A DNA stretch of 35,275 bases, from positions 1-35,275 of the forward strand of contig JAFQBB010000014.1 of the NCBI GenBank assembly GCA_017416805.1. Direction: 5' to 3'. The translations under genes were made by a program, and so were the position numbers. Under the pieces are notes generated by a model. That model had not been told where the DNA came from. It was given only the letters and a program-made list of their open reading frames with translations, and did no database searches. This DNA is from Bacteroidaceae bacterium (GTDB lineage Bacteria; Bacteroidota; Bacteroidia; Bacteroidales; Bacteroidaceae). Below are positions 1 to 7,871 of the stretch, in pieces. Position 1 is the stretch's first letter. Every line of letters begins with the position of its first letter.

Positions 1-305
1 CCGGCGTTGATGTCCTTGTTGATTTGTGTTGTGAATTGCTTTCAAATTAGTATCTTTGCGCCAAGAAAGACAACCGGCCGGCGTTGATGTCCTTGTTGAT
101 TTGTGTTGTGAATTGCTTTCAAATTAGTATCTTTGCGCCAAGAAAGACAACAAGAAGCCCGCAAGGCAAAGAAAGCCGCGAGTTGTGAATTGCTTTCAAA
201 TTAGTATCTTTGCGCCAAGAAAGACAACACGGATTTTTGTACAACGAAGAGTCCGGCGGTTGTGAATTGCTTTCAAATTAGTATCTTTGCGCCAAGAAAG
301 ACAAC
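1..305 (+). CRISPR. Type II-C CRISPR array (distal end; continues left of window)
   Basis: Four identical 47-bp repeats lie at 28-74, 105-151, 182-228 and 259-305. Each begins GTTGTGAATTGC and ends AAGAAAGACAAC. They are separated by three 30-bp spacers (75-104, 152-181, 229-258), and bases 1-27 are the end of a further spacer. Repeats of 47 bp with 30-bp spacers are usual for Bacteroidetes type II-C loci. The first half of the repeat is complementary to the anti-repeat of the tracrRNA at 7378, which fixes the crRNA sense as +. Each repeat carries a Bacteroidetes promoter match (TTG at repeat bases 2-4, 19 bases, TATCTTTG at 24-31). The partial spacer at 1-27 is identical to the last 27 bases of the next spacer, so one repeat-spacer unit is duplicated. 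The repeat at 259-305 has no spacer after it, so this is the trailer end, 108 bp from cas2, which is convergent. Confidence 0.97.
29..58 (+). promoter_or_regulatory. Promoter embedded in CRISPR repeat (first copy; repeated in all four)
   Basis: The repeat contains TTG (29-31), a 19-base gap and TATCTTTG (51-58), which fits the Bacteroidetes primary-sigma consensus TTTG-N19-21-TAnnTTTG. Initiation about 7 bases past the -7 box would fall near repeat base 38-40, 8-10 bases before the spacer. The same arrangement recurs at 106-135, 183-212 and 260-289. Repeat-borne promoters are known in Neisseria type II-C arrays. Their activity here is inferred from sequence only. Confidence 0.55.
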
Positions 306-381
306 TGACTCTTCATATAAAGCTGAGTATCAGTTAGTCACAAAGGAAGTTGAAAAGAAAAAAATGATTGTCTTTTAGATG

Positions 382-409
382 ATGAATCCCGCCCAAGAGC
401 GGGATTCAT
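382..409 (-). terminator. Hairpin between the array end and cas2
   Basis: A perfect 11-bp stem (ATGAATCCCGC pairing with GCGGGATTCAT) with a 6-base loop lies 4 bases past the cas2 stop codon and between two convergent units. No T tract follows directly on either strand; a T7 run lies about 20 bases further on the - strand. It could be a weak or bidirectional terminator, or a 3'-end stabilising hairpin. The rest of 306-413 contains no gene I can see. Confidence 0.45.
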
Positions 410-413
410 TGTT

Positions 414-749
<336 letters not shown>

Positions 750-763
750 TTATTATATATGTG

Positions 764-1702
764 CTATCTTTCGGGATAAGCAACCTTGCGCAGTTCACCG
801 CTGAAACACTTATAGAGTGAAGCTGTAGTTTGCCCTACGGCAATCATCAACGGACTTCGCTTTCCCGAAATGACAACATCCAACGTAGGGATAACCAACA
901 GTTCCGCTTTCCAGTCACGCGTAAGTTCTCCCGTAGGCAATCCCTTGTTCTTTACCAACCGGTACACCAATTCATCTACGTAAGGTCGGTATGGTTCCAT
1001 AATGTCATCAGCCAAGCAATAAGCATTGTAACGGTTGTGGTGATGAATACCCAATGTAGGAAGAAGTCCGCTTGATACCAAGGCCCTTGCCACTACGGCC
1101 CGAAGGATGGCATAACCATAGTTCAGCAGATTGTTAGGAGGTACACCATCTCGGTCGCGTGTGAAACCTGCAATATGTTGTCCGAACAAGTACTTCCAAT
1201 AGTATGCTGCAGCTCTCCCCTCCAAATTGTCTGGGTCTCCACTGCGTACATCCTTTGCCCACACGTGCATACACCTGACTTCTTCGTTCCGGCAATCGTG
1301 CAATACCGATGCCTGATTGATGATTTTCGCTTGTATGGTCTGTTGCCAAAGTTGCTTTTTCAGTGGCAAGGAAGCATCTAACTGATGACGGAACCGTTCA
1401 TTCTGTGTTGTATTCCCATAAAGTGGAAGCATCAATCCCACGGGCATACTCCGGCTGTCGCAAGTAATCACGGCACAATTGTTTTCCAACAAAGCCTCCA
1501 TAGCTCCCGAAGTGATGGTTATCTGTTTGTTGTCGAGTACCACCACCCCTATGTCCTCTATCGGTTTGGTCACTTCCGTTTGCCTTTTGAAACTCTCAGG
1601 CAAAGCATCGCATTTCTCCACCTCTGGTAATTTTATCACCAGTTGGTTGTTGCGTAACGACAGGTATGCAGGATTTCCGAAATAGAGGGTCTTCTTGATC
1701 AT
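764..1702 (-). CDS. cas1: CRISPR-associated endonuclease/integrase Cas1 (type II)
   Basis: The 312-residue protein begins MIKKTLYFGNPAYLSLRNNQL, as subtype II Cas1 proteins do. The catalytic metal ligands are visible: Glu161 in NLEGRAAAYYW, His220 in LGIHHHNRYN, and the acidic group around Asp232-Glu236 in LADDIMEPYRP. The protein catalyses integration of new spacers with Cas2. The start codon lies only 5 bases after the stop codon of the preceding rhuM-type gene, so its ribosome entry region is inside that gene and translation is probably coupled. No cas4 or csn2 is present, which places the locus in subtype II-C. Confidence 0.96.
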   Translation of the reverse strand: MIKKTLYFGNPAYLSLRNNQLVIKLPEVEKCDALPESFKRQTEVTKPIEDIGVVVLDNKQITITSGAMEALLENNCAVITCDSRSMPVGLMLPLYGNTTQNERFRHQLDASLPLKKQLWQQTIQAKIINQASVLHDCRNEEVRCMHVWAKDVRSGDPDNLEGRAAAYYWKYLFGQHIAGFTRDRDGVPPNNLLNYGYAILRAVVARALVSSGLLPTLGIHHHNRYNAYCLADDIMEPYRPYVDELVYRLVKNKGLPTGELTRDWKAELLVIPTLDVVISGKRSPLMIAVGQTTASLYKCFSGELRKVAYPER

Positions 1703-1707
1703 GGCTT

Positions 1708-2706
1708 CTATCTTTTCAGTTTCTTCTGTTCCCGTTCAAAATTCTCAATGAAGTGCAATTCTACAGGTGAAAGTTGGTATTGCGTACGTTCTTTGAAACG
1801 ATCATATTCAGTATCCGCTTTCAACTTGGCCACCTCTGCAGAAATGGTGCCGGCATGAGTCAGAAGTTCCTTTCCCGACAGTTTCAAGAAATCATCCAAC
1901 TTCTGAATCCAATCTTTCATATACATAGGTGTATGGCTCTTCGCCTGAAGTTCCGCAAAATCAAGATATAAGTTGACAATACGGTTCAACGTGTCCAACT
2001 CATCTTCGTTCAAATAGTTCTTGGCATATTCTGCATCCTGTCGTTTAGGCAAAGCTCCCGTCCATGTAGTCAGTCCCATGAAGTCCTTATCTGCATCGGC
2101 TCGATTGTATATAATCTCAGCCGCCGTATGCCCATGTACGGAATAGTGCATCTTGTTCTGTACGGTAGCAAAAAATTGTCGGGTTGTTTCTGTTCTCGGG
2201 TCGTAGTCGATACTCAATGCATAAATTTCCAATATCTTCCGGTAAAACACCTTCTCCGATGAGCGGATGTCACGAATGCGTGCAAGCAGTTCGTCAAAGT
2301 AATTGCCTTTTCCTGCATTCTTCAACAGCTCATCATTCAGTGCAAAACCCTTGACAAGATATTCCCTCAACACCTGTGTAGCCCATATACGGAACTGTAC
2401 ACCCCGATAGGAATTGACCCTATAACCAATGCTAATAATCATGTCAAGGTTGTAATAGTTAACCTGATATATTTTTCCATCAGAAGCAGTTGTTGCAAAA
2501 AATGCAACAACTGAAGTTTCCTGTAATTCACCACTTTCCAATACATTTTTTATATGTCTGGATATGGTAGATTTATTGCGCTGAAACAATTCCGCCATTT
2601 GGTCAATGGTCAACCAAACGGTTTCATTGGCAAGCGTGACTTCTATCTTGCTTTCCCCATCAACGGTTTGATAGAGGATTATTTGTCCTTTATTAGAGTA
2701 GTCCAT
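1708..2706 (-). CDS. RhuM-family protein embedded in the cas operon
   Basis: This 332-residue protein matches the RhuM family (named from a Salmonella pathogenicity-island gene; often found on mobile elements; molecular role poorly known). An N-terminal winged-helix-like segment reads WLTIDQMAELFQRNKSTISRHI (about residues 31-52). The family core follows: the YYNLDMIISIGYRVNS and FRIWATQVLREYLVKGF stretches, then a C-terminal domain with HGHTAAEIIYNRADADKDFMGLTTW. The length is full for the family and no damage is seen. It starts 17 bases after cas9 and ends 5 bases before cas1, so it is almost surely cotranscribed with both. The HTH suggests DNA binding. Any link to CRISPR control or adaptation is inference. 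No Fic/Doc partner gene adjoins it. Confidence 0.88.
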   Translation of the reverse strand: MDYSNKGQIILYQTVDGESKIEVTLANETVWLTIDQMAELFQRNKSTISRHIKNVLESGELQETSVVAFFATTASDGKIYQVNYYNLDMIISIGYRVNSYRGVQFRIWATQVLREYLVKGFALNDELLKNAGKGNYFDELLARIRDIRSSEKVFYRKILEIYALSIDYDPRTETTRQFFATVQNKMHYSVHGHTAAEIIYNRADADKDFMGLTTWTGALPKRQDAEYAKNYLNEDELDTLNRIVNLYLDFAELQAKSHTPMYMKDWIQKLDDFLKLSGKELLTHAGTISAEVAKLKADTEYDRFKERTQYQLSPVELHFIENFEREQKKLKR

Positions 2707-2723
2707 ATTTCCTTATCAATATC

Positions 2724-5700
2724 CTATTTGGTTATATTACCTAATCTATCAACTTTAATTGGAATACAGACTTCTTTTATCATTTCATTCGTCCAAGCTC
2801 TTTGAGCTTTATTATTACTTCCCAACTCTTTTGTTTCAATTATAGGACTTGCAACAAAACAAGGAATAAAATGAGCTTCGTTTCCAGTACAACTTACAAA
2901 TTTATAAATTCTTGAACAATTTAACTTACCTCCTATATGAATATCCTTTTCACCCACTGTCGGCACATAAACCAAATCATTAGGAGACAAAACAAACTTT
3001 GGCTCATTACCATTCTCATCAGTCGGTACAGGCGATAGACCCTGTTTTAATCTTTCTATAACAACATTTAAAGGAATAGTTGCATAAGTTCTTTTCTTTA
3101 CAGTCTTACCTGATTCTACATTCAACTTTTCTGTTTCATATATAGCAAAATAAAGATTAGTACCTTTATCTGCTTCTACAAACTTGAATAACTTATTACC
3201 CTTTTGTCCAACAGCAAACTTATCCCCCTTCTCATATTTGCGAACTTTATAGATTGGATGATGATATTTCCCTTTATTCAAACGAACAATGTTCCGATTC
3301 ATTTCATCTATTCCATCTAATGAATAAGCAATATTAGGATCATTCCCCTTCTCCTCCAAATGATGTAATAAAATTGTCTGAATACCAGTATCTGTTATTT
3401 TATTTTTAATAATAGATACAGCTTTTTCATAATCATTGGCATCACCAAGAATTTCTATTAGCGACTTTCTCGCTGCAAAGAATCTATCTTTCGTTTCCTT
3501 TGTGAAGTAATACACCTTAATTTTAGCCAAATCTATATCTTGCCATACATCATGATGTTCTTCAAAGTACTTCTTTATTCTCTTTTCATCATATCCTTGT
3601 TTCAATAAAGACAATAGTTTTTCCTTAAATTCCTTTTCTACAATTCTTGAAGGCTTCTTAATTGCTTCATTTAACTTAATTGATTTAATCTTACGCAAAT
3701 TCACTTCTCCATATACAGTGTCTATATGCATAGACTTACGAATAGCCCAATTAGAACGTACTTGTTTAACAAGTCTCTTCTTACCATCCTCAAAACGAAC
3801 ATACATATTGGTTGCCTTATTGATGACACGTAAATTCTGTTTAAAGCTAACCACGATATTATTCAACACTTGATATACATCTTGCGTAAACGTATTCCAA
3901 GGTTTCTTTATCATCCATTTATAATTACCCTTATCATCTGTCTTAACCTTGTCGCACAACAATATCTGCAAATCATAACGTGATATTTTAGATTTACTAC
4001 TTGCCGATTCATTATTCAAATAATTGACAATGTTTCTGTTAGCACAAGCAATAATAATAGCGTCCATAGCGTGATGACGATGGTCGATGCGTTTTTTATT
4101 AAATCCCTTTTGAAGTTCCAACGGCATAGAAGGTACTTCGTAACCATTTGTAGTTTTTGTTGTAAACTGATTAGTTCCCGTCATTTCATTGAGACGCAAG
4201 AAACGAGGCAAGATGATTTTATTCCAAACATCATTGATACCCCAATCTTTCTTCAATCTGTCAGTCACACCACCTGTACATACAATGACATTCTTGGATA
4301 TTGCTTCTTCTTCACCTTCTTCACGTACAATATTTGAAAGTAATCCTTTAATAACTTTACTGATATATCGACTATCATTCAATTGTCTTGCAATAAATTC
4401 ATCGGGGATGGAATCCATCATTAATTTGCGCATCTTACCACGATTGCGCACATAATGGTCTTTCACGAATTGTTCATACTCCCCTTCTGTAAAGATTGTT
4501 ACAACCTTTCCAAAAGACAATTCAATCTTTTCACCATGATGTTTTTTGATAAACTCAAATCCCAAAAGGTTGTTTTTCAATTTGTTTACTTCCGATTCAC
4601 AAATAACCTTGTTCGAGAATGAATCATCGATATAACGGGATTGAGGAATCACGTGCTCTATCTCATACGCAGAAGTGAACAATTTGGCCAATGGGATTGG
4701 TTGGCCGGTATAAGGTGAACAATACTTTTGTTCCAGCCACAACTTATAACGAAGAACCTCGCTTCTTGTCGGACGTTTCTTGACATCACTTTCCTTGAAC
4801 TTCTTCAATATATCTTCGATTTCATTCTTTTCCTTTTCATCTCTATATTTATAATCAGATGAATTATCTTTTTCATAAACATCTTCTCTATCCAACACAC
4901 CTTCCTCGTAAATACGCAAAATATCCTGCTGACTTGGTGAATAAGGACGGACATTTTCTATCTCAAATTCAGGATTAGCAAATTCCATCAACAACGCTTT
5001 AATACGTAAGTTCGTATTTTCATTATTAGTGATTTTTTCAGTATCCTTACGACGCTGTTCTGCCGTTTGTTTCATGTTTCGTCCAAGTTCTACGTGTATT
5101 TCATCAATTTTCTCATATTTTTCCCATATATCACGTACCGTCCGAAGAGTCTCTGTTATCACTTGTTCAACAATAGGATTACGCAAGGAATGCTGTTTGA
5201 ATGATTTCAAATATTTCTGCAAATCATCATGAGTCTTCCATCTTGTTATTTCCTTTGCCTCTGAATGTCGGTTATAGACAACATAGCAAGCCAACCAAGG
5301 AGAAAGTCCTCTAAACGATGACACATCTGTAAGGTTCATTGCCTTTTCCCTTACTCTGTTCTTGATGCTTTCATCATATTCTCCAGAAATGATTTTATCT
5401 ATTCTTCCACGAGTAAGCTCATCTATGTTACTTTCTGACCAATATTTTCCCATTCTCATTAAGAGTAATAATTTCTTGATTGCTTTGGCAGAATAAGCAC
5501 CATATTCTTTCTTGAATGGTGGGAACTTCTGGAAAACATCAACAAAACAATCATTCAAGCTATACTTATCGGCAAACTTACGTAAAGCCTTTATCAATTC
5601 TTGTTTGTCATCAACCGAATATAATAAATGCCACATTCTCTCTTCCAATTCTTTATTCAAAAAATCGGGAGATATACCGGCCTTGGATAAATAAGACAAG

Positions 5701-7286
5701 AGTTGGGCACGTGTTTCATTACAAGGATAAAGCTTGTCTTCCACATAATTCCAACGATAGTTTCCCACATTCTTTTTTAATCCGAATGAAGGATATTTCA
5801 AGAAATTCTTTTGATCGATAGTCTTCCTGTCATTTAACCAATCGAACAATGCCACATAATCTTCTTCTGACTTCAAGAAATCTGATGTAACATCAATATC
5901 CTTTGCCAAATCTTTCTTATAGATATGCAAATTGCTCAAGAATTGCCAAAGGCGGAACTCTTGATACAACGGATGCGACTTGGCGATACACTTCAATCCA
6001 TATTTCTTTTCTTCGCCTGTTTCCTTATCTTTTACTATATATTCCTCATATGGACAATTAGATATCAAAGATTTCTTGGTTTTCAACGGACGCTGATAGA
6101 ATAAAATGTCATCCACAAACAAATAAGTAAAATCACGATTAGCGATGTTTGTGCGATATGCCTCATTACTTGGATATAATTCTTCAATACAGGCTTGGTA
6201 TAAATCCTTATTTTGAAGTTCAGGATGGAATACCTTTTGCTTGTTCAGTATTTGAATCAATTCATCCTTATAAAATTTTCTTTCGATAGTACGTACCAAT
6301 TTGCCACGTACTTTTTGATTTGGATTTTGGAGAATGGAGTCATAGATGTATGTACCTACGGTTTTACCTGTATCCAATATAGTTTTTTCTGTTTTAATTC
6401 TAATTTTATCGTATAATTTATTCTTCTCTTTTTCAGTCATCCTTTCAATTTCATCAATAGAAGGCAAAATCGATAAACTTATTTTTTGTTCTCCATTTTT
6501 TAACGTTGTTTTCTTTACAATAAAATCTTTAGTCTCAGATTTCCACGAATAAATATCATTATAGAATGCAGCTTTATAAATCCAACCGTTTTCTAAAGAT
6601 ACTTCAAACCAATATTTATTTCCTTTTTTGTCTTTTTCGCCTTTGACAACATCAACAACTTTTAAACTTTCTATTGTAAAATTATTATCCTTTTCAATTT
6701 CCACTTCTGATAATTGATAATAACCACGTTTCTGATTGAAATTCAACAAAACCCAAGCCAATTCTTCCTTTGAAATCTTTTGAGTTAAAGCCTTCTTACG
6801 GAGATAATAGATTGTCCAATCATACGGAACTTTCTTGCCCACAAGTTCCGAATGAGTCAATCTGAAGTCTTCTAGCATCTCATTGAACGAATCAATAAAC
6901 AAGAATTCATATTTACCCATTTCATTCTTGCGCCAAGCCAACTTCGGTTCTTCACCTTCCTTGATTTGACCATAACGATTTAAGGTCTTTGAATAATGAG
7001 AAGGCAAGAACTCCAAAATATCAAGTACCCGATGTAATCGTTCTCTACGCAACAAACATCTTTCAAGCAAATGACGCATACCTCGCAATCTAGTACGTTC
7101 TGCAGTTTGGGAAATAGAATTTCCTTTATCAAAATCACCTAATACAGTTGCATCCATAGGAATAATTCTACTTCCTGCTGCATCAATTTTTACTAATTGA
7201 AGATTTCCTTCGTCATCAATTTCAGCGACAATTACCGCCCAACCAATACTATTTGTTCCTAAATCAAGGCCTAAAATTCGTTTCAT
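2724..7286 (-). CDS. cas9: Cas9 endonuclease, type II-C
   Basis: This 1520-residue crRNA/tracrRNA-guided nuclease is complete in sequence. RuvC-I is MKRILGLDLGTNSIGWAV with catalytic Asp8. RuvC-II is EIHVELGRNM with Glu733. The HNH motif is YEIEHVIPQSRYIDDSFSNK with catalytic His878 and the distal Asn of SNK; Glu877 precedes His where SpCas9 has Asp. RuvC-III is RHHAMDA with His1072 and Asp1075. All catalytic residues are present. An arginine-rich bridge helix (TRLRGMRHLLERCLLRRERLH) follows RuvC-I. It is long for subtype II-C (many are about 1000-1450 residues). It starts the rhuM-cas1-cas2 operon and diverges from the tracrRNA gene. Its DNA is visibly more AT-rich than that of rhuM or cas1, so the operon is a mosaic in composition. 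Confidence 0.97.
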   Translation of the reverse strand: MKRILGLDLGTNSIGWAVIVAEIDDEGNLQLVKIDAAGSRIIPMDATVLGDFDKGNSISQTAERTRLRGMRHLLERCLLRRERLHRVLDILEFLPSHYSKTLNRYGQIKEGEEPKLAWRKNEMGKYEFLFIDSFNEMLEDFRLTHSELVGKKVPYDWTIYYLRKKALTQKISKEELAWVLLNFNQKRGYYQLSEVEIEKDNNFTIESLKVVDVVKGEKDKKGNKYWFEVSLENGWIYKAAFYNDIYSWKSETKDFIVKKTTLKNGEQKISLSILPSIDEIERMTEKEKNKLYDKIRIKTEKTILDTGKTVGTYIYDSILQNPNQKVRGKLVRTIERKFYKDELIQILNKQKVFHPELQNKDLYQACIEELYPSNEAYRTNIANRDFTYLFVDDILFYQRPLKTKKSLISNCPYEEYIVKDKETGEEKKYGLKCIAKSHPLYQEFRLWQFLSNLHIYKKDLAKDIDVTSDFLKSEEDYVALFDWLNDRKTIDQKNFLKYPSFGLKKNVGNYRWNYVEDKLYPCNETRAQLLSYLSKAGISPDFLNKELEERMWHLLYSVDDKQELIKALRKFADKYSLNDCFVDVFQKFPPFKKEYGAYSAKAIKKLLLLMRMGKYWSESNIDELTRGRIDKIISGEYDESIKNRVREKAMNLTDVSSFRGLSPWLACYVVYNRHSEAKEITRWKTHDDLQKYLKSFKQHSLRNPIVEQVITETLRTVRDIWEKYEKIDEIHVELGRNMKQTAEQRRKDTEKITNNENTNLRIKALLMEFANPEFEIENVRPYSPSQQDILRIYEEGVLDREDVYEKDNSSDYKYRDEKEKNEIEDILKKFKESDVKKRPTRSEVLRYKLWLEQKYCSPYTGQPIPLAKLFTSAYEIEHVIPQSRYIDDSFSNKVICESEVNKLKNNLLGFEFIKKHHGEKIELSFGKVVTIFTEGEYEQFVKDHYVRNRGKMRKLMMDSIPDEFIARQLNDSRYISKVIKGLLSNIVREEGEEEAISKNVIVCTGGVTDRLKKDWGINDVWNKIILPRFLRLNEMTGTNQFTTKTTNGYEVPSMPLELQKGFNKKRIDHRHHAMDAIIIACANRNIVNYLNNESASSKSKISRYDLQILLCDKVKTDDKGNYKWMIKKPWNTFTQDVYQVLNNIVVSFKQNLRVINKATNMYVRFEDGKKRLVKQVRSNWAIRKSMHIDTVYGEVNLRKIKSIKLNEAIKKPSRIVEKEFKEKLLSLLKQGYDEKRIKKYFEEHHDVWQDIDLAKIKVYYFTKETKDRFFAARKSLIEILGDANDYEKAVSIIKNKITDTGIQTILLHHLEEKGNDPNIAYSLDGIDEMNRNIVRLNKGKYHHPIYKVRKYEKGDKFAVGQKGNKLFKFVEADKGTNLYFAIYETEKLNVESGKTVKKRTYATIPLNVVIERLKQGLSPVPTDENGNEPKFVLSPNDLVYVPTVGEKDIHIGGKLNCSRIYKFVSCTGNEAHFIPCFVASPIIETKELGSNNKAQRAWTNEMIKEVCIPIKVDRLGNITK

Positions 7287-7312
7287 GATATCTCATTTTT
7301 TAATTAATTCCA

Positions 7313-7320
7313 CAAAAATA
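7313..7320 (-). promoter_or_regulatory. Possible -7 box of the cas9 promoter
   Basis: TATTTTTG on the - strand fits TAnnTTTG and would start a transcript about 20 bases before the cas9 ATG. I see no good TTTG at the required distance upstream, so the assignment is weak. The box faces away from the tracrRNA promoter. Confidence 0.3.
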
Positions 7321-7341
7321 TGTAATCTTTTTCACAAATAC

Positions 7342-7372
7342 TTGCATTGTATAAAAAAAGTGTATATATTTG
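7342..7372 (+). promoter_or_regulatory. tracrRNA promoter
   Basis: TTG at 7342-7344, a 20-base gap and TATATTTG at 7365-7372 match the Bacteroidetes promoter consensus closely. Initiation about 7 bases further on would be near 7378-7380, exactly where the anti-repeat begins. That agreement supports both calls. Confidence 0.75.
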
Positions 7373-7377
7373 CCACA

Positions 7378-7464
7378 TAATTTGAAGCAATTCACAATAA
7401 GGATTATTCCGTTGTGAAAACATCAGGTTCTGATCCCTCGTCCTTTAACGGGGGATTTTTCTTT
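7378..7464 (+). ncRNA. tracrRNA
   Basis: Bases 7378-7398 (TAATTTGAAGCAATTCACAAT) are complementary to the first half of the CRISPR repeat with one missing A (a one-base bulge). The next part, AAGGATTATTCCGTTGTG, is a nexus-like hairpin with the AAGG...CCGTT pattern seen in other tracrRNAs. The RNA ends in an intrinsic terminator at 7433-7460. The predicted length is about 85 nt. The gene diverges from cas9 and overlaps, antisense, the last 20 codons of the BRO-N gene at 7404-7841. Confidence 0.88.
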
Positions 7465-7841
7465 CCCTCTATCTCCCTCTCCTCCTCAAAGAAACGTTCG
7501 GATGCCACCTGTGCCATCCACCGTTTGAATGGTTCAGCCTTAGGTGAAGGAATGGACTGGATAAGACGGAAAAGCTGTTCCTGGTCGGCAACATCTGTCA
7601 AGCGCATCTTGCCATCAGCAGCTTTCATTTTGAAAGCGTGACAATTTGTCACGGTTTGATTTCCCTCCTCTATAAGACGTTGTTTTAGTTTGCGCCAATA
7701 TGCTTGAGGGTTGACGCTGTCTGTTAATACAGCCACTACATCAATGATGGAGAAATACCATTTCTCCTGTTCATCGTCCCACACAGTGCGGACTTTCTTC
7801 TCTTCAAATATCTTGATGGATTCTTTCTTTGTCATAACCAA
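7404..7841 (-). CDS. Truncated BRO-N / antirepressor-like protein
   Basis: The first ~115 residues are a clear BRO-N (phage antirepressor-type) domain: IKIFEEKKVRTVWDDEQEKW, FSIIDVVAVLTDS, YWRKLKQRL, KMRLTDVADQEQLFRLIQSIPS and EPFKRWMAQVASER. Relatives I know of this type continue for well over 100 more residues. Here the protein ends at 145 residues with an unrelated, charged tail (KKNPPLKDEGSEPDVFTTE) whose codons are the antisense of the tracrRNA. The gene looks cut at the tracrRNA boundary, as if the cas9-tracrRNA DNA landed in it. Start could be Met1 or Met3. It lies 30 bases after the ImmA-type gene and reads toward cas9. The remnant may be non-functional or a domain-only regulator. Confidence 0.8.
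   Translation of the reverse strand: MVMTKKESIKIFEEKKVRTVWDDEQEKWYFSIIDVVAVLTDSVNPQAYWRKLKQRLIEEGNQTVTNCHAFKMKAADGKMRLTDVADQEQLFRLIQSIPSPKAEPFKRWMAQVASERFFEEEREIEGKKNPPLKDEGSEPDVFTTE
7433..7464 (+). terminator. tracrRNA intrinsic terminator
   Basis: An 8-bp stem (ATCCCTCG pairing with CGGGGGAT, one G-U) encloses an 8-base loop and is followed by TTTTTCTTT. On the other strand no T tract follows, so it should not stop transcription running toward cas9. Confidence 0.8.
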
Positions 7842-7871
7842 TGAATCTATAATTGTACGCTATACTTATAT

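Noticed and set aside
4640-4660. Cas9 HNH motif with Glu877 where SpCas9 has Asp, suggesting an inactive HNH
   Set aside because: The catalytic His878 and the following PQS...DDSFSNK are intact, and Glu at this position is, as I recall, ordinary for Bacteroidetes Cas9.
7404-7841. BRO-N gene as a functional anti-CRISPR or Cas accessory
   Set aside because: It is a common antirepressor domain cut off at the tracrRNA boundary. Nothing in the sequence shows a CRISPR-directed role beyond the overlap.
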